Source: Thiothrix unzii
GTDB lineage: Bacteria > Pseudomonadota > Gammaproteobacteria > Thiotrichales > Thiotrichaceae
Direction: 5' to 3'
DNA: 64,000 nucleotides
Assembly (NCBI RefSeq): GCF_017901175.1
Contig: NZ_CP072793.1
Span: 1,302,001-1,366,000, forward strand
In this document: positions 1 to 11,291 of the stretch, in pieces
How positions within the stretch are numbered: position 1 is the first letter of the stretch
Layout of the letters: every line of letters begins with the position of its first letter
Made by a program: the position numbers and the translations under genes
Notes under the pieces: generated by a model
Told to the model about the DNA's origin: nothing
What the model saw: only the letters and a program-made list of their open reading frames with translations
The model's database searches: none

Positions 1-1193
1 TCTTTAACAAACTTGGTGCGCTCTTCCGTGACATTCAACGTGGCATTTTCACGAAAACCAAGCTGATTATTAAGTCCAATCATAAAGAATTTCGTCAACG
101 GCAACGCTTTTTGCAGTGAGGCTTCAAATGCTTCTTTGCCAATTTGACGGACGTGGCTGTCAGGGTCTTCGCCATTGGGAAGGAATAAAAAACCGACATT
201 TTTATCATCTTGGAGTTCGGGTAAAGCATTTTCCAAGGCTCGCCACGCCGCTTGTTTGCCTGCTCTGTCGCCGTCAAAACAGAAAATAATTTCCGGTACA
301 GTACGAAATAACAGTCGCACATGCTCCGGTGTGGTTGCCGTTCCCAATGTTGCCACGGCGTAAGTGATGCCGTATTGCGCAAGGGCAATCACGTCCATGT
401 AGCCTTCAACCACCAACAAGCGTTCCAGTTTGCGGGTGTGTTGACGTGCTTCAAACAACCCGTACAGCTCAGAACCTTTGTGGAAAATCTCGGTTTCGGG
501 CGAGTTCAAATATTTAGGGGTGTCGTTGCCTAATACGCGCCCACCGAAACCGATCACGCGCCCACGTTTGTCACGGATGGGGAACATAATACGTTCACGA
601 AAGCGGTCATACACTTTGCCCGCTTCATTTTGAGTAGCCATTCCCGTTGCAAGGAGTTTCTCCTCGCCGTAAGCCGCTAATTTTCTTCCTAAATTATCCC
701 AGCCACTGGGAGCGTAACCAATACCGAAGCGTGAAATAATGTCTGCACTTAAGCCGCGTTGTTGTAAATACTCACGCGCCGCAGGATTTTGAGGGAGTTG
801 CGCTTGAAACCAATTCGTTGCCTCCTCCATAAGTGTGTATAAACTTTTGTTAGTGGGCTTGCGTTTTGGTGCATCTTCCGCACCTTCGCGGGGCACTTGC
901 ACTCCGGCAGTGCGGGCGAGGGCTTCGATGGCCTCTGGATACGCTAAATGTTCGTACTCCATCAAAAAAGAGATGGCAGAACCGTGTGCGCCGCACCCAA
1001 AACAATGGTAAAACTGTTTCGTCGGACTCACCGTAAACGACGCTGTTTTTTCGTTATGGAAAGGGCAACAAGCTTGATATTCGCGCCCCGCCTTTTTGAG
1101 AGGCACGCGCGAACCTATCACGTCGATAATGTCGACGCGGGTAAGCAGTTGGTCGATAAAGTCTTTAGGAATGCGTCCTACTGTATTTGTCAT
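1..1193 (-). CDS. dnaG: DNA primase DnaG (5' part; continues beyond the left edge)
   Basis: DnaG synthesises the RNA primers for lagging-strand replication. About 397 residues are visible; the family is usually near 600, so the helicase-binding C-terminus lies outside the window. Seen: an N-terminal CHC2 zinc finger with C43, H46, C64 and C67 (CPFHNEKT, then YHCFGCG). The Toprim domain follows, with the catalytic glutamate in VVEGYMDV near residue 263 and the FDGD acidic pair near 307-309. The ATG at 1193 fits the standard family N-terminus ([14 protein letters not shown]). It is divergent from gltB across a gap of under 100 bp. The reading frame was traced by hand and is open across the parts checked. 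Confidence 0.95.
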   Translation of the reverse strand, partial: MTNTVGRIPKDFIDQLLTRVDIIDVIGSRVPLKKAGREYQACCPFHNEKTASFTVSPTKQFYHCFGCGAHGSAISFLMEYEHLAYPEAIEALARTAGVQVPREGAEDAPKRKPTNKSLYTLMEEATNWFQAQLPQNPAAREYLQQRGLSADIISRFGIGYAPSGWDNLGRKLAAYGEEKLLATGMATQNEAGKVYDRFRERIMFPIRDKRGRVIGFGGRVLGNDTPKYLNSPETEIFHKGSELYGLFEARQHTRKLERLLVVEGYMDVIALAQYGITYAVATLGTATTPEHVRLLFRTVPEIIFCFDGDRAGKQAAWRALENALPELQDDKNVGFLFLPNGEDPDSHVRQIGKEAFEASLQKALPLTKFFMIGLNNQLGFRENATLNVTEERTKFVK

Positions 1194-1252
1194 CTCTTTC
1201 CATGCTGTGAAAAACGCGCTAAGGTGTCTAGCCCTGACTCTGTATTTTGTAC

Positions 1253-1258
1253 CATAAT
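1253..1258 (+). promoter_or_regulatory. Candidate -10 box for gltB
   Basis: CATAAT matches five of six positions of the sigma-70 -10 consensus and lies in the short dnaG/gltB gap. No convincing -35 was found at the right distance. A transcript from here would leave about 20 nt before the ATG at 1287, but only a few nt before the alternative ATG at 1272. This is one reason to prefer the later start. Confidence 0.3.
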
Positions 1259-1286
1259 AGCAACCCTTTTAATGTCTGAGATTCCG

Positions 1287-4200
1287 ATGAGATACACTGA
1301 ACTACCCCTAGCACAAGGGCTTTATGACCCTGGCTTTGAACACGATGCTTGCGGCATGGGTTTTGTGGCGCACCTGAAAGGCGTTAAGTCACACCGGATT
1401 GTCCAGCAGGCACTGAAAGTACTGACTCACATGGAACACCGAGGTGCGTGCGGCTGTGAAGAAAATACCGGCGATGGCGCGGGTATCTTGATTCAGATGC
1501 CACACAGCTTCTTGGCGACAGAGTGCGCAGGCTTAAATATTAAGTTGCCCGAACCGGGGCATTATGCAACTGGCATGGCATTTTTGCCACAGGAAAGCGA
1601 CGCACGCGCTGCGTGTGCTGCGGTCTTCGCCCGTATCGTTGAAGAAGAAGGCCAAACCTTGCTGGGCTGGCGCGATGTGCCGGTGAATCCGACGCCGATT
1701 GGCAAAACTGCACTCAAAGCGATGCCGTTTATCCGCATGGCATTTATCGCTAAATCGGCTGATGTCGCTGAAGGTATCGACTTCGAGCGCAAATTGTACG
1801 TGATTCGTAAGCGTACTGAAAAAGCCATTAACGCGCTGGAACACGGTCACATTTACTTCCCCAGCCTGTCGTCACGCACCTTGGTTTACAAGGGCATGTT
1901 GACCACAGAACAGGTGGGGCAGTTTTATAAAGATTTAGGCAATCCGCACCTTGAGTCGGCGATTGCGATGATCCATTCACGCTTTTCCACCAACACCTTC
2001 CCAAGCTGGGAACGTGCGCACCCAAACCGTTACCTGATTCACAACGGTGAAATCAACACCATGCGCGGTAACGTCAACTGGATGAATGCGCGTCAGGGTG
2101 TGATCAAAACCGAGGTATTCAACACCGAGTTGAGCAAACTGTTCCCGGTTGTTAACCCGAACGGCAGTGACTCCGCGATGTTTGATAACACGTTGGAATT
2201 CATGTATTTGTCGGGATACTCCCTGCCTCATGCGATGATGATGATGGTTCCTGAACCTTGGTCAAACCACGAAAGCATGAGCGCGGAAAAGAAAGCTTTC
2301 TACGAATACCACAGTTGTCTGATGGAACCGTGGGATGGCCCGGCGGCAATGGGTTTCACCGACGGTACGCTGGTGGGTGCAACGCTTGACCGTAACGGTT
2401 TGCGCCCTTCACGTTACTACCTCACCAATGATGACATGATCATTCTCGCCTCTGAAGTTGGTGTGCTGGATGATCTTGACCAAAGCACTATCGTTTCCAA
2501 GCAACGCCTACAACCTGGACGCATGTTGTTGGTCGATACCGCACAAGGTCGCATTATTGCGGATGAAGAAATCAAGCAGCAAATGGCAACTGCCAAGCCT
2601 TACCAGGATTGGTTAGCCAATAACTTGGTGGAAATCGCCGATCTGCCAGAAGCCCCCCATCATGTTTTGCCAGAACACGAAACTTTGGTACAACGCCAAA
2701 AAATGTTCGGCTACACCTACGAAGATGTGCGTAAGGTGCTTGTGCCGATGGCGTTGACCGGGATTGACCCATTGGGTGCAATGGGCATCGACTCGCCGAT
2801 TGCGGTTTTATCCAATCAAGCGCAACCATTATTCAACTATTTCAAACAGTTGTTTGCACAGGTGACGAATCCACCGATTGACTCTATCCGTGAAGAAATC
2901 GTTACCTCGGCATACACTACGCTGGGTTCAGAAGGTGATATTACCGCGCCGAATGCTGCCAGTTGCCAACAAATCTTGCTGAAAACCCCGATTTTGGGCA
3001 ATGAAGAGTTAGCGAAACTCACCCACATTCAGCGTGAGGGTTTCCAGTGCGTTACGTTACCAATCTTGTTCCGTGCTGCTGATGGTGCAACCGCGCTGGA
3101 TGGGGCGATGGAACATTTGTTTGCTGCGGCAGATAAAGCAGTTGATGAAGGTGCGAATTTAATCGTATTGTCCGACCGCTTGGCGGATGCGGATAATGCA
3201 CCGATTCCATCCTTGCTGGCGGTTGCTGGCTTGCATCACCATTTAATTCGTGGTGGTAAGCGTACCCGTGTAAGCCTGATTCTTGAATCCGGCGAGCCGC
3301 GCGAAGTGCATCATTTCTGCACCTTGCTCGGTTACGGCGTGCAGGCGATTAACCCGTATCTGGCGTTTGAATCACTCGATGATTTGATCCGTGAAGGTTT
3401 GTTGCCCAACCTCAAGCACGATTATGCAGTGCAGAAATACATCAAGGCCGTAACCAAAGGCGTTATCAAGGTCATGTCGAAAATCGGCATTTCCACGATC
3501 CAGTCTTACCGTGGTGCGCAAATTTTTGAAGCACTTGGTATTAACCACACGGTCATCGACAAATATTTCACTGCTACTGCTTCGCGCATCGGTGGGATTG
3601 ACTTGAACATCATCGCCAAAGAAGCGTTGATGCGTCACCAACTGGCATATGACCATCACGATGCTGAACAGCGTTCCCTGAAAGCGGGTAACGTGTTCCA
3701 GTGGCGGAATGAGGAAGAAGAGCATCAGTACAACCCTGCGACCATTTACGCGCTGCAAAAAGCCGTAAAACTGGGTGACTACAAACTGTATAAACAGTAC
3801 AGCAAACTGATGCACGAAGACGCGGAAGTTAAATTCAACCTGCGTAACTTGCTCGACTTTAACTATGCCGAACAGCCGTTGCCACTGAGCGAAGTCGAAT
3901 CGGCGCAAAGCATCGTGAAACGTTTCAAATCCGGTGCAATGTCGTTCGGTTCAATCAGCCAAGAAGCGCACGAAGCCTTAGCGATTGCTATGAACCGTTT
4001 GGGCGGACGCTCTAACTCTGGTGAAGGCGGCGAAGATCCGGCACGCTTTATTCCCGATGCGAACGGCGATTCCCGCAACAGTGCCATTAAGCAAGTTGCA
4101 TCCGGTCGTTTCGGTGTGACCAGTTACTACCTGAATAACGCCGAAGAAATCCAGATTAAACTGGCACAGGGCGCGAAACCGGGTGAGGGCGGGCAGTTAC

Positions 4201-5879
4201 CGGGTAAAAAAGTTTATCCGTGGGTAGCGCGTGTGCGTGGTACAACACCGGGTGTTGGCTTGATTTCGCCACCACCGCATCACGATATTTACTCGATTGA
4301 AGACTTGTCACAGCTCATTCACGACCTGAAAAACGCCAATAAACGCGCGCGGATCAACGTCAAGCTGGTATCCGAAGTCGGTGTCGGCACGATTGCTGCG
4401 GGTGTTGCTAAAGGTAAGGCGGATGTCATCCTGATCTCCGGTTACGACGGCGGGACGGGTGCTTCCCCGAAAACCAGCGTGCAACACGCCGGTTTGCCGT
4501 GGGAGTTGGGTCTGGCAGAAACGCATCAAACCTTATTGCTCAACAACCTGCGTAGCCGCGTGCGTCTGGAAACCGACGGCAAGCTGATGACTGGGCGTGA
4601 CGTAGCAGTGGCGGCATTGCTGGGTGCGGAAGAATACGGCTTTGCGACGCTGCCATTAGTCGCATTGGGTTGTGTAATGATGCGCGTTTGCCATCAGGAC
4701 ACTTGCCCTGTCGGTATCGCGACTCAGAACCCTGAGTTGCGCAAGAAATACGCTGGCGACCCGCAATACGTGGTTAATCTGTTGATGTTCATTGCCGAAG
4801 AGTTGCGCGAATACATGGCGAAACTCGGCTTCCGTACCATTGATGAGATGGTAGGGCGCGTCGACAAACTGCGCCAAGGCACAGCGGAAGGTCACTGGAA
4901 AGCCAGCACGGTGGATTTGAGCAAATTGCTGCACACGCCAGAATTGGAAGAATGCGACGGTATCCGCTGCATCCGTGCCCAAGATCACGGCATTGCGCAA
5001 TCGTTGGATGAGCAGAAAATCCTGAAAGCGTGCCAACCGGCCATTGATAACGGTACTGCGGTGACGGCTGAGTTCGAGATCAAGAATATTGACCGCGTAG
5101 CAGGCACGATTACCGGCTCAGAAGTGACCCGTAAATACGGTGCGGCAGGCTTGCCAGAAGACACCATCCGCTTGAAGTTCAACGGTTCGGCAGGGCAAAG
5201 TTTCGGCGCATTCGTTCCGAAAGGCATGACGCTGGAACTGGAAGGTGATTCTAACGACTACATCGGCAAAGGTTTGTCTGGCGGCAAAATCATTGTGTAT
5301 CCACGTAAAGATGCACAGTTTGCGGCTGAAGATAATATCCTGATCGGCAACGTCGCATTCTTCGGTGCCAGTGACGGCGAAGCCTATGTGCGCGGTGTTG
5401 CGGGCGAACGTTTCTGCGTGCGTAACTCCGGGGTACGTGTCGTCGTCGAAGGCACTGGTGACCACGGTTGCGAATACATGACCGGCGGGCGCGTGGTGGT
5501 GTTGGGTAAAGTAGGGCGTAACTTCGGCGCGGGGATGTCCGGCGGCGTGGCTTACGTTTACGACCCTAGCGGCATTTTGGCAGTGAGCGGCAACACTGAA
5601 ATGGTGGCTTACAGCCCACTGTCTGACGCTGACGAAAAGACCGAAGTGAAAGCGATGGTCGAAAAGCATGTCCTGCACACCGGCAGTACACGCGGCAGCA
5701 TGATCTTGGGCGACTGGGATAAGCACGTGGCTGATTTCGTGCGCGTCATGCCGAATGACTACCAACGGATGTTGGAAGCGATCAAGTCGTTTGAACAGCA
5801 AGGTCTGTCTGGCGAAGAAGCCTTGATGGCAGCTTTCACCGCAAACAATAGCGACGCCTCGCGTGTCGGTGGCAACTAA
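1287..5879 (+). CDS. gltB: Glutamate synthase (NADPH) large subunit
   Basis: GltB hydrolyses glutamine and transfers ammonia through a tunnel to 2-oxoglutarate, giving glutamate in the GS-GOGAT nitrogen assimilation pathway. About 1,530 residues, normal for the bacterial alpha subunit. Seen: the N-terminal nucleophile cysteine in HDACGMGF (C22 from this start, exposed after propeptide removal); the FMN/synthase domain with EGGEDPAR; the 3Fe-4S ligands in [12 protein letters not shown] (C-x5-C-x4-C); and a C-terminal glycine-rich beta-helix domain. The frame is open back to 948, but that stretch is antisense to dnaG. Start choice lies between ATG 1272 and ATG 1287; the latter has a weak GAG 6 nt upstream. 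gltD follows after 18 bp. Confidence 0.96.
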   Translation: MRYTELPLAQGLYDPGFEHDACGMGFVAHLKGVKSHRIVQQALKVLTHMEHRGACGCEENTGDGAGILIQMPHSFLATECAGLNIKLPEPGHYATGMAFLPQESDARAACAAVFARIVEEEGQTLLGWRDVPVNPTPIGKTALKAMPFIRMAFIAKSADVAEGIDFERKLYVIRKRTEKAINALEHGHIYFPSLSSRTLVYKGMLTTEQVGQFYKDLGNPHLESAIAMIHSRFSTNTFPSWERAHPNRYLIHNGEINTMRGNVNWMNARQGVIKTEVFNTELSKLFPVVNPNGSDSAMFDNTLEFMYLSGYSLPHAMMMMVPEPWSNHESMSAEKKAFYEYHSCLMEPWDGPAAMGFTDGTLVGATLDRNGLRPSRYYLTNDDMIILASEVGVLDDLDQSTIVSKQRLQPGRMLLVDTAQGRIIADEEIKQQMATAKPYQDWLANNLVEIADLPEAPHHVLPEHETLVQRQKMFGYTYEDVRKVLVPMALTGIDPLGAMGIDSPIAVLSNQAQPLFNYFKQLFAQVTNPPIDSIREEIVTSAYTTLGSEGDITAPNAASCQQILLKTPILGNEELAKLTHIQREGFQCVTLPILFRAADGATALDGAMEHLFAAADKAVDEGANLIVLSDRLADADNAPIPSLLAVAGLHHHLIRGGKRTRVSLILESGEPREVHHFCTLLGYGVQAINPYLAFESLDDLIREGLLPNLKHDYAVQKYIKAVTKGVIKVMSKIGISTIQSYRGAQIFEALGINHTVIDKYFTATASRIGGIDLNIIAKEALMRHQLAYDHHDAEQRSLKAGNVFQWRNEEEEHQYNPATIYALQKAVKLGDYKLYKQYSKLMHEDAEVKFNLRNLLDFNYAEQPLPLSEVESAQSIVKRFKSGAMSFGSISQEAHEALAIAMNRLGGRSNSGEGGEDPARFIPDANGDSRNSAIKQVASGRFGVTSYYLNNAEEIQIKLAQGAKPGEGGQLPGKKVYPWVARVRGTTPGVGLISPPPHHDIYSIEDLSQLIHDLKNANKRARINVKLVSEVGVGTIAAGVAKGKADVILISGYDGGTGASPKTSVQHAGLPWELGLAETHQTLLLNNLRSRVRLETDGKLMTGRDVAVAALLGAEEYGFATLPLVALGCVMMRVCHQDTCPVGIATQNPELRKKYAGDPQYVVNLLMFIAEELREYMAKLGFRTIDEMVGRVDKLRQGTAEGHWKASTVDLSKLLHTPELEECDGIRCIRAQDHGIAQSLDEQKILKACQPAIDNGTAVTAEFEIKNIDRVAGTITGSEVTRKYGAAGLPEDTIRLKFNGSAGQSFGAFVPKGMTLELEGDSNDYIGKGLSGGKIIVYPRKDAQFAAEDNILIGNVAFFGASDGEAYVRGVAGERFCVRNSGVRVVVEGTGDHGCEYMTGGRVVVLGKVGRNFGAGMSGGVAYVYDPSGILAVSGNTEMVAYSPLSDADEKTEVKAMVEKHVLHTGSTRGSMILGDWDKHVADFVRVMPNDYQRMLEAIKSFEQQGLSGEEALMAAFTANNSDASRVGGN

Positions 5880-5897
5880 GGAATAAGGGTAACAATC

Positions 5898-7388
5898 ATG
5901 GGTAAACCTACTGGTTTCATGGAATACCAGCGCGAGCTGCCAGCCGACCGCGCCCCGTTGGAACGTATCAAAGACTGGCGTGAATTCCACCTGCACTTCG
6001 AGCGCGAAGCCGAAAACCGCGAACAGGGCGGACGCTGCATGGAATGCGGCATCCCATTCTGCCAAACCGGCAAAATGTTGCCCGGTGGCGCGAGCGGCTG
6101 CCCTGTCCACAACCTGATTCCTGAATGGAACGATATGATTTATCGCGGGTTGTGGAAGGAAGCGTTTGAACGCCTGCGCATGACCAACAACTTCCCAGAA
6201 TTTACTGGGCGGGTGTGTCCTGCACCGTGCGAAGGTTCTTGCACCCTCGGCATCAGCGAACCACCCGTCACCATCAAATTGAACGAAGTGTCGATTATCG
6301 ACAAAGCGTTTGAGGAAGGTTGGATCAAAGCTGAACCGCCCAGCGAACGCACTGGCAAAAAAGTTGCCGTCGTTGGTTCAGGGCCTGCGGGTATGGCCTG
6401 TGCTGACCAGTTGAATAAAGCGGGTCACGAAGTCACGGTGTACGAACGTGCTGATCGCATAGGCGGCTTGCTGATGTACGGCATCCCCAATATGAAGCTG
6501 GATAAACAGGCAATCGTGCAACGCCGTGTCGACTTGATGGCAGCCGAAGGCATCCACTTCGTCACTGGCGTGGAAGTAGGTAAGGATGTATCCGCCGAGC
6601 AACTGCGTACCGATTTCGATGCGGTAGTGCTGTGCGCGGGGGCTACCCAACCGCGTGATCTGCCAGTGGAGGGGCGTAACCTCAAGGGCGTGCATTTCGC
6701 GATGGAATTCCTGACAGCAAATACCAAAAGTCTGCTGGATTCCAACTTAGCGGATGGCAACTACATTTCTGCCAAAGGCTTGGATGTGATCGTGATCGGC
6801 GGTGGTGACACGGGTACTGACTGCGTGGGTACGTCAGTACGTCACGGCTGCAAATCCGTGACCCAACTGGAAATCATGCCGCGTGCGCCGGATGCGCGTG
6901 CCGCTAACAATCCTTGGCCGGAATGGCCGCTGGTTCACAAGATTGATTACGGTCAGGAAGAAGCAGCGGCAGTATTCGGGCGCGATCCGCGTGATTACCT
7001 TATTTCCACCAAGAAACTGGTCGGCGATGAGAATGGTCATGTGAAAGAAATTCATACCGTCGGGGTGCGCTGGGAACAAGGTGCTAACGGGCGGATGAAT
7101 TTGATCGAAGTCGAAGGCACAGAAGAAGTGTTGCCTGCGCAATTGGTATTGCTGGCCATGGGCTTTACAGGGCCTGAAAAGACCCTGATTGACGCGCTGA
7201 CTTTGGCAACTGATCCGCGTGGCAATGTACAAGCCGATTATGGTAAGTATGCCACTAACCTGCCGGGTGTATTTGCAGCGGGCGATATGCGCCGTGGACA
7301 AAGCCTCGTGGTGTGGGCGATCAATGAAGGTCGTGAAGCAGCGCGGGAATGTGACCGGTTTTTGATGGGTAAGACTTACTTGCCTTAA
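5898..7388 (+). CDS. gltD: Glutamate synthase small subunit (NADPH-oxidising)
   Basis: GltD oxidises NADPH and passes electrons through FAD and 4Fe-4S clusters to GltB. It has 496 residues, typical of the beta subunit. Seen: N-terminal cysteine clusters (CMECGIPFC, then CPAPCEGSC) for the iron-sulfur centres; an FAD Rossmann motif ([14 protein letters not shown]) near residue 155; an NADPH-binding GGGDTGTDC motif near residue 300; and a C-terminal FAD-contacting segment ([14 protein letters not shown]). It lies 18 bp after gltB, so the pair is one operon. A hairpin at 7414-7441 follows and may end the transcript. Confidence 0.96.
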   Translation: MGKPTGFMEYQRELPADRAPLERIKDWREFHLHFEREAENREQGGRCMECGIPFCQTGKMLPGGASGCPVHNLIPEWNDMIYRGLWKEAFERLRMTNNFPEFTGRVCPAPCEGSCTLGISEPPVTIKLNEVSIIDKAFEEGWIKAEPPSERTGKKVAVVGSGPAGMACADQLNKAGHEVTVYERADRIGGLLMYGIPNMKLDKQAIVQRRVDLMAAEGIHFVTGVEVGKDVSAEQLRTDFDAVVLCAGATQPRDLPVEGRNLKGVHFAMEFLTANTKSLLDSNLADGNYISAKGLDVIVIGGGDTGTDCVGTSVRHGCKSVTQLEIMPRAPDARAANNPWPEWPLVHKIDYGQEEAAAVFGRDPRDYLISTKKLVGDENGHVKEIHTVGVRWEQGANGRMNLIEVEGTEEVLPAQLVLLAMGFTGPEKTLIDALTLATDPRGNVQADYGKYATNLPGVFAAGDMRRGQSLVVWAINEGREAARECDRFLMGKTYLP

Positions 7389-7413
7389 CTCTGCAAATGT
7401 CTTCATAATACCA

Positions 7414-7441
7414 ACTCCTCTCCCTGTCACGAGAGAGGAGT
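7414..7441. repeat. Hairpin after gltD (terminator-like, C/G-rich repeat type)
   Basis: ACTCCTCTC (7414-7422) pairs perfectly with GAGAGGAGT (7433-7441) around a 10-nt loop. No T-run follows, so it is not a classical intrinsic terminator. The CTCTCC composition resembles a single arm of the family-A palindromes found elsewhere in the window. It lies between convergent gltD and the last gene of the surface operon. Confidence 0.5.
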
Positions 7442-7462
7442 GCTTGGTTCGATTACGTGGTG

Positions 7463-7861
7463 CTATTGCGCCAATGTGTACACAATGTTCATATCACCGC
7501 TGGTGCGCGTAGCATTGAACGCTAATACACCATTCTTCACCTGTTTGATCCCGATATGGCAAGTAATGGTCGAAGCGTTAGGTGTTTCTGGGCATTGAAT
7601 CGCATCCGCACTTACTGCAAGACTAATACCGGATGGTGTGATTTGTAGTTTGGTGTTTTCATCGTTAGAACTGATTGATAACTGGCTATTACCTGTAGCA
7701 GTGGTTCCACTTCCTGTAAAACTAAAAGGTATTGCGGGTTCGACACTGACTAATGCCACTTTAGGCACGGTAATCTTTATGAGTTGTGAATCGCTTTCGG
7801 CGAACACGGCAACGGTCGAAACAGTTAATAACAAACCAAATACGGCATGATGGGGTTGCAT
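7463..7861 (-). CDS. Secreted subunit-like protein, last gene of the surface operon
   Basis: Family not recognised by name. 132 residues with an N-terminal signal peptide (AVFGLLLTVSTVAVFA, cleavage probably after FA-ES). The mature part begins with the strand LIKITVPKVALVSV, has LSISSNDENTKLQIT in the middle and ends with MNIVYTLAQ. The same three blocks recur in the proteins at 7940-8440 and 12671-13243, so these three are homologous subunits. It uniquely carries two cysteines (QCPETPNASTITCHI), which could form a disulfide. RBS AAGGAG precedes the ATG. Position at the operon end after the large beta-rich protein suggests a minor or tip subunit; that is inference. Confidence 0.75.
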   Translation of the reverse strand: MQPHHAVFGLLLTVSTVAVFAESDSQLIKITVPKVALVSVEPAIPFSFTGSGTTATGNSQLSISSNDENTKLQITPSGISLAVSADAIQCPETPNASTITCHIGIKQVKNGVLAFNATRTSGDMNIVYTLAQ

Positions 7862-7939
7862 CGGAGACTCCTTGCGTTCTGACCCCCTTACGTTAAGTCA
7901 TCTGCTTAGGATTGTCGCATTCTCACGACTAGCGGGTGT

Positions 7940-8440
7940 TTAGTTTTGCGTTAACGTGTACGTTACTTCTATCGGATAGTTTCCATGTGGAATCATTACG
8001 CCGGTACTGGTTCCTCGTGCAGTAAGTCTAATTTTACCTGTTGTGCTTTGCATCATGCCAACGGTCGCGAATGTTGTACCGCTATTAGATATGGCGGGGG
8101 TGTTGAAACCTCCAGGAAAACCGCTAAGGTTACTAATTTCAAGCTGTAAGTTGTTTGTAGATAAATCAATATTTGTTTTTACTTCTAATCTGGCAGCACT
8201 GTTGTTTGAACTGATGGCAACAAGTGGTTCGTTATTGCTTGGAGTGGCAGGGTCAACAAAACCTTGCCCTGCGTCTGTTGGCGGAGTGAATGTAAAGGCT
8301 GGGGAAATATCTTCTACATCGATCAAGGCAACTAGAGGAATGGTCACTTTGAGTGTTTGTATTGCAGTATCCGCAGCATGTGCCAGTACAGTGCTTATGC
8401 TGATACAAATAGTGACGAATGTGTAATAAAAGGGTTTCAT
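7940..8440 (-). CDS. Secreted subunit-like protein, related to its two paralogues
   Basis: Family not recognised by name. 166 residues: signal peptide (FVTICISISTVLAHA), then mature DTAIQTLKVTIPLVALIDVED. The strand pattern VTIPxVAL-x-V is shared with the 132- and 190-residue proteins of the operon. PxxAGQGF follows as in the 190-residue paralogue (PANAGDGF), then VAISSNNSAARLEV, and the C-terminal strand VTYTLTQN. No cysteine in the mature part. RBS AGGAAA lies 6 nt before the ATG. It starts 16 bp after the 938-residue gene and is probably cotranscribed. I infer a structural subunit of a fibre or coat; function is unproven. Confidence 0.75.
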   Translation of the reverse strand: MKPFYYTFVTICISISTVLAHAADTAIQTLKVTIPLVALIDVEDISPAFTFTPPTDAGQGFVDPATPSNNEPLVAISSNNSAARLEVKTNIDLSTNNLQLEISNLSGFPGGFNTPAISNSGTTFATVGMMQSTTGKIRLTARGTSTGVMIPHGNYPIEVTYTLTQN

Positions 8441-8455
8441 GGTTTTTCCTATGGG

Positions 8456-11272
8456 TTAACCAGCGACATTAAAGCCACCGCTAGGGCCAATCTTTTTGAT
8501 GCTTTGTGCACTAGGTAACGCACGAATCAATACTTCTTGCGTGCCGCCACTGCTTAAGTCAATCTCAAATTGCGTTTGTTCGAGGCGGTAATTTGCAGGT
8601 ACTTTTTCGCTATCAACGACAACTAATTGCCATTGCCCCGGTGGAATGCCTACAAAGCTGAAACTGCCGTCATGTAACGTAGTACGTTTGTGAACAATGC
8701 GTTTACCCGTGTTTCCCAGCGGGCGCAGCTCAATTAACACCCGCCCTAAACCATTGCCGGGGCGTAAATTATTGGTATTATTCGGCTTAAATACGGATGC
8801 CACCGTATCAACTTCGTAGAGTTGCAGCTTGCCGCTGAGCCGTGCCGCAGGGTGTAATTCCAAAACGGGTGTAATGGTTTGGCTGGCTTGCACGCTGACA
8901 CCGGCTTCTTCGCCTTCGCTACTGAGCATGTAACCTTGGGTATTGGGGCGGCTGGCATCGACTTGCAGGGTGTAATCTTTCGCCACAACATCGGGATAAG
9001 TGAATTCGCCCTGTTGATCGGTAACTGCGTACTGCCCACCCATTTGCACCACGACTTCGCTGGCAGGTCGTTGATCGGCTGCGTAACGCACCTTGCCGCG
9101 TACTGAACCAATGTTATTGCGTTTACGAATCGGGGCATCCAGCGGCACACTGTATTCCAGTTGAACCACATTATCTTGACTGGTTTTGCCATCGCTGGCT
9201 TGACTATTGGTGCGGCGTGCATTGATCCCCAGCGTGCCACGGCGTTTCATATCATGGGTGAGGCGTGCTTCAAAGCTATCTGCGTGGGTATTTTCGCTGG
9301 CGTTTTGATTGCGTTGCACATACCCGCTAAGTGCTGTTTTACTGTTCAGTTGGTAAGTGCCGTTAACCCCGGCGGAAAAGGTTTTACCTTCGCTGTCTAA
9401 ATCGCTACTGATGCTATAAAACGCATTGGCACTCAGGGCTTTGATGGGTTTCCAACTGATGGTTAACCCCTTTTTGTGGCCTTTCGCGCTGGTTTTGATG
9501 CGATCTTTACGCGAGCCACGCGCCAATTCTGCACGTACATGAAACGTTTCAAACTGGTGCTGGTATTCCAGTGTGGTTGCTGTAATGTCACGGTCAGTCG
9601 TAGGGGTTGGGCGTAAATCTTGCTCTTTACGTTGGCGGTGTCCGACACTAACTTCGATTTGTTGTTCATCACCAAAACGACGACTAATACGTGCGGTGTG
9701 TTCCTTGTCTTGACGAATTTCTTTGCTGAGATCGTGCTTTAAATTGTTGCGGGTATGGCGTGTGCCGACTTCCGCACTGGTTTTGTCGTCAATTTGGTAA
9801 CGCGCATTGGCAAATGCTTGTTTGGTGTCGGTATTGCTGCCATCAAACGTAGCGTCTGCTTGCAGGTAAGAAGCGTTGACTCCTAAATCTTGCCATTGCC
9901 CATTGGCATCAATGCTCCAGGCTTTACCGTCATTATCAGCGGCGGCTTCAGTACGAATGCCGACACTTTCACCCCGCCATCCTGCATTGACGCTGGTTAC
10001 GGTGTCTTTTTTGGCAGGTTCAGTAACCGTGGCGGCAGTTTCGTGTTGAATAACGCTTGCACCCGTTTCAAATTCATCCCACTGATAACGGACTGCTGCA
10101 CCGGCTACTTTTTTTTGGGTGGTATCACCATCGCGGCTCTTACCTGTAAAAACACGCGCTTCCAGTGGTTGCCGTTTTTTGGCATTTTTGGGGGCGTAAG
10201 TCGCCTCAATGCCAATCCCGGATAGGGAATTGCCACTCAAATGACTGCCATTAAAACTATGATGTCCGGTTTTGACCTCTAATTCGCCGTTGTCGTAATT
10301 AAATTGGTACTCGGCTTGTTGGTTGTTATCGGTATTGTTCGCGGTACTGTCTTTACCATTACGTAGGCGCATTTCAATATTATGTTGACCTGCTTGATCA
10401 ATTGCACCGCGTGCGTAGTATTCTACTTGTGCTTGATATTCGCTGCTTGAGCCACCGTCGGCATTATTACGCTGTTGCTGGGTGTAACGCGTGGTAAGTT
10501 TCCCCGGCAATTTTTGATATTTCCCCAAGCCTTTGGGAGTACGGGCAATCAGTGGAATGCTCACAGATTCTTCGGCTAATTTACCACCTCCACGCGCTTC
10601 TAAGGTAACGCGATAACTGCTGGTTTCCTCAATTTCACGTGGAATTTTACCCTTAATACGGATATTGCCGGATGCACCAGCAGCCAGTGTCAGGGCTTTG
10701 GGTTCAACTGCCGTAATGTAATTTTCTTCATCACTGCCATCAAGTTGATAAGTCACAGCCCGATTGCCGGTATTTTCTAAAATGAAATCGACCGCAAAGT
10801 CTTCGCCGCCAAGCAAGCTACTGGGGGGCGCAATCGCGGCTAATTTGACACCTGCTTGAGCCGCCATTTGCACCGTAACGGTTTGCGCACTGATTAAACC
10901 GCCGTTGTTTTGTGATGCAACCTGATAACCAATGTTATACGCACCGGAAGCTGTGCCGCGCGGTGCAACCACGTGAATTAAACGTACTTCGCGTGCGCCA
11001 CTGGCTAATAAAAAGGAGGCGGTATTGGTGACTAACTCCCAACCTTCAGGCAGGTTAAGGCTTTCTTCCAGTTGTTGTGCTTGACCTGAGCGGTTTTCTA
11101 TCTCAAAACGTAAAGTGATAATGCCTGGTTTGTTGGCGATGATTTGGCGTTGCCCCGGCGTAATACTAATGTCATCGGCTGCTGTTGCCGTTTGTGCCAA
11201 CACCAACAAGCTGGCGGCTAAGGTCAGACGCACAGCTCGCTGAGTGGTGGTGATTGGCACGGATGTTTGCAC
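8456..11272 (-). CDS. Large beta-rich secreted protein, usher-like outer-membrane candidate
   Basis: 938 residues, GTG start. Signal peptide (LTLAASLLVLAQTATA). Residues about 30-245 look like two tandem immunoglobulin-like sandwiches of the NEW3/COG1470 kind (ITLRFEIENRSGQ, VDFILENTGNRAV). Residues about 255-710 are alternating polar/aromatic strands with charged turns (AEYQFNYDNGELEVKTGHH, FHVRAELARGSR), as in an outer-membrane beta-barrel. The C-terminus holds two carboxypeptidase-regulatory-like sandwiches (GSVRGKVRYAADQRPASEVV; DGSFSFVGIPPGQWQLVVVD). I see no cysteines, whereas classical FimD-type ushers often have a C-terminal pair. Domain order (sandwiches, barrel, C-terminal sandwiches) and operon position suggest an assembly pore for the small subunits. 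That is inference; no family match could be run. Confidence 0.75.
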   Translation of the reverse strand: MQTSVPITTTQRAVRLTLAASLLVLAQTATAADDISITPGQRQIIANKPGIITLRFEIENRSGQAQQLEESLNLPEGWELVTNTASFLLASGAREVRLIHVVAPRGTASGAYNIGYQVASQNNGGLISAQTVTVQMAAQAGVKLAAIAPPSSLLGGEDFAVDFILENTGNRAVTYQLDGSDEENYITAVEPKALTLAAGASGNIRIKGKIPREIEETSSYRVTLEARGGGKLAEESVSIPLIARTPKGLGKYQKLPGKLTTRYTQQQRNNADGGSSSEYQAQVEYYARGAIDQAGQHNIEMRLRNGKDSTANNTDNNQQAEYQFNYDNGELEVKTGHHSFNGSHLSGNSLSGIGIEATYAPKNAKKRQPLEARVFTGKSRDGDTTQKKVAGAAVRYQWDEFETGASVIQHETAATVTEPAKKDTVTSVNAGWRGESVGIRTEAAADNDGKAWSIDANGQWQDLGVNASYLQADATFDGSNTDTKQAFANARYQIDDKTSAEVGTRHTRNNLKHDLSKEIRQDKEHTARISRRFGDEQQIEVSVGHRQRKEQDLRPTPTTDRDITATTLEYQHQFETFHVRAELARGSRKDRIKTSAKGHKKGLTISWKPIKALSANAFYSISSDLDSEGKTFSAGVNGTYQLNSKTALSGYVQRNQNASENTHADSFEARLTHDMKRRGTLGINARRTNSQASDGKTSQDNVVQLEYSVPLDAPIRKRNNIGSVRGKVRYAADQRPASEVVVQMGGQYAVTDQQGEFTYPDVVAKDYTLQVDASRPNTQGYMLSSEGEEAGVSVQASQTITPVLELHPAARLSGKLQLYEVDTVASVFKPNNTNNLRPGNGLGRVLIELRPLGNTGKRIVHKRTTLHDGSFSFVGIPPGQWQLVVVDSEKVPANYRLEQTQFEIDLSSGGTQEVLIRALPSAQSIKKIGPSGGFNVAG

Positions 11273-11291
11273 GGGGTGTTACCTGTGTAAC

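Noticed and set aside
948-1286. N-terminal extension of gltB (reading frame open from 948)
   Set aside because: It is antisense to dnaG, which has intact primase motifs, and the added residues do not match GltB, whose nucleophile cysteine should be close to the N-terminus.
5118-6110. 330-codon minus-strand ORF over gltB/gltD
   Set aside because: Composition mirrors the strongly conserved GltB and GltD sequence on the other strand; no recognisable domain.
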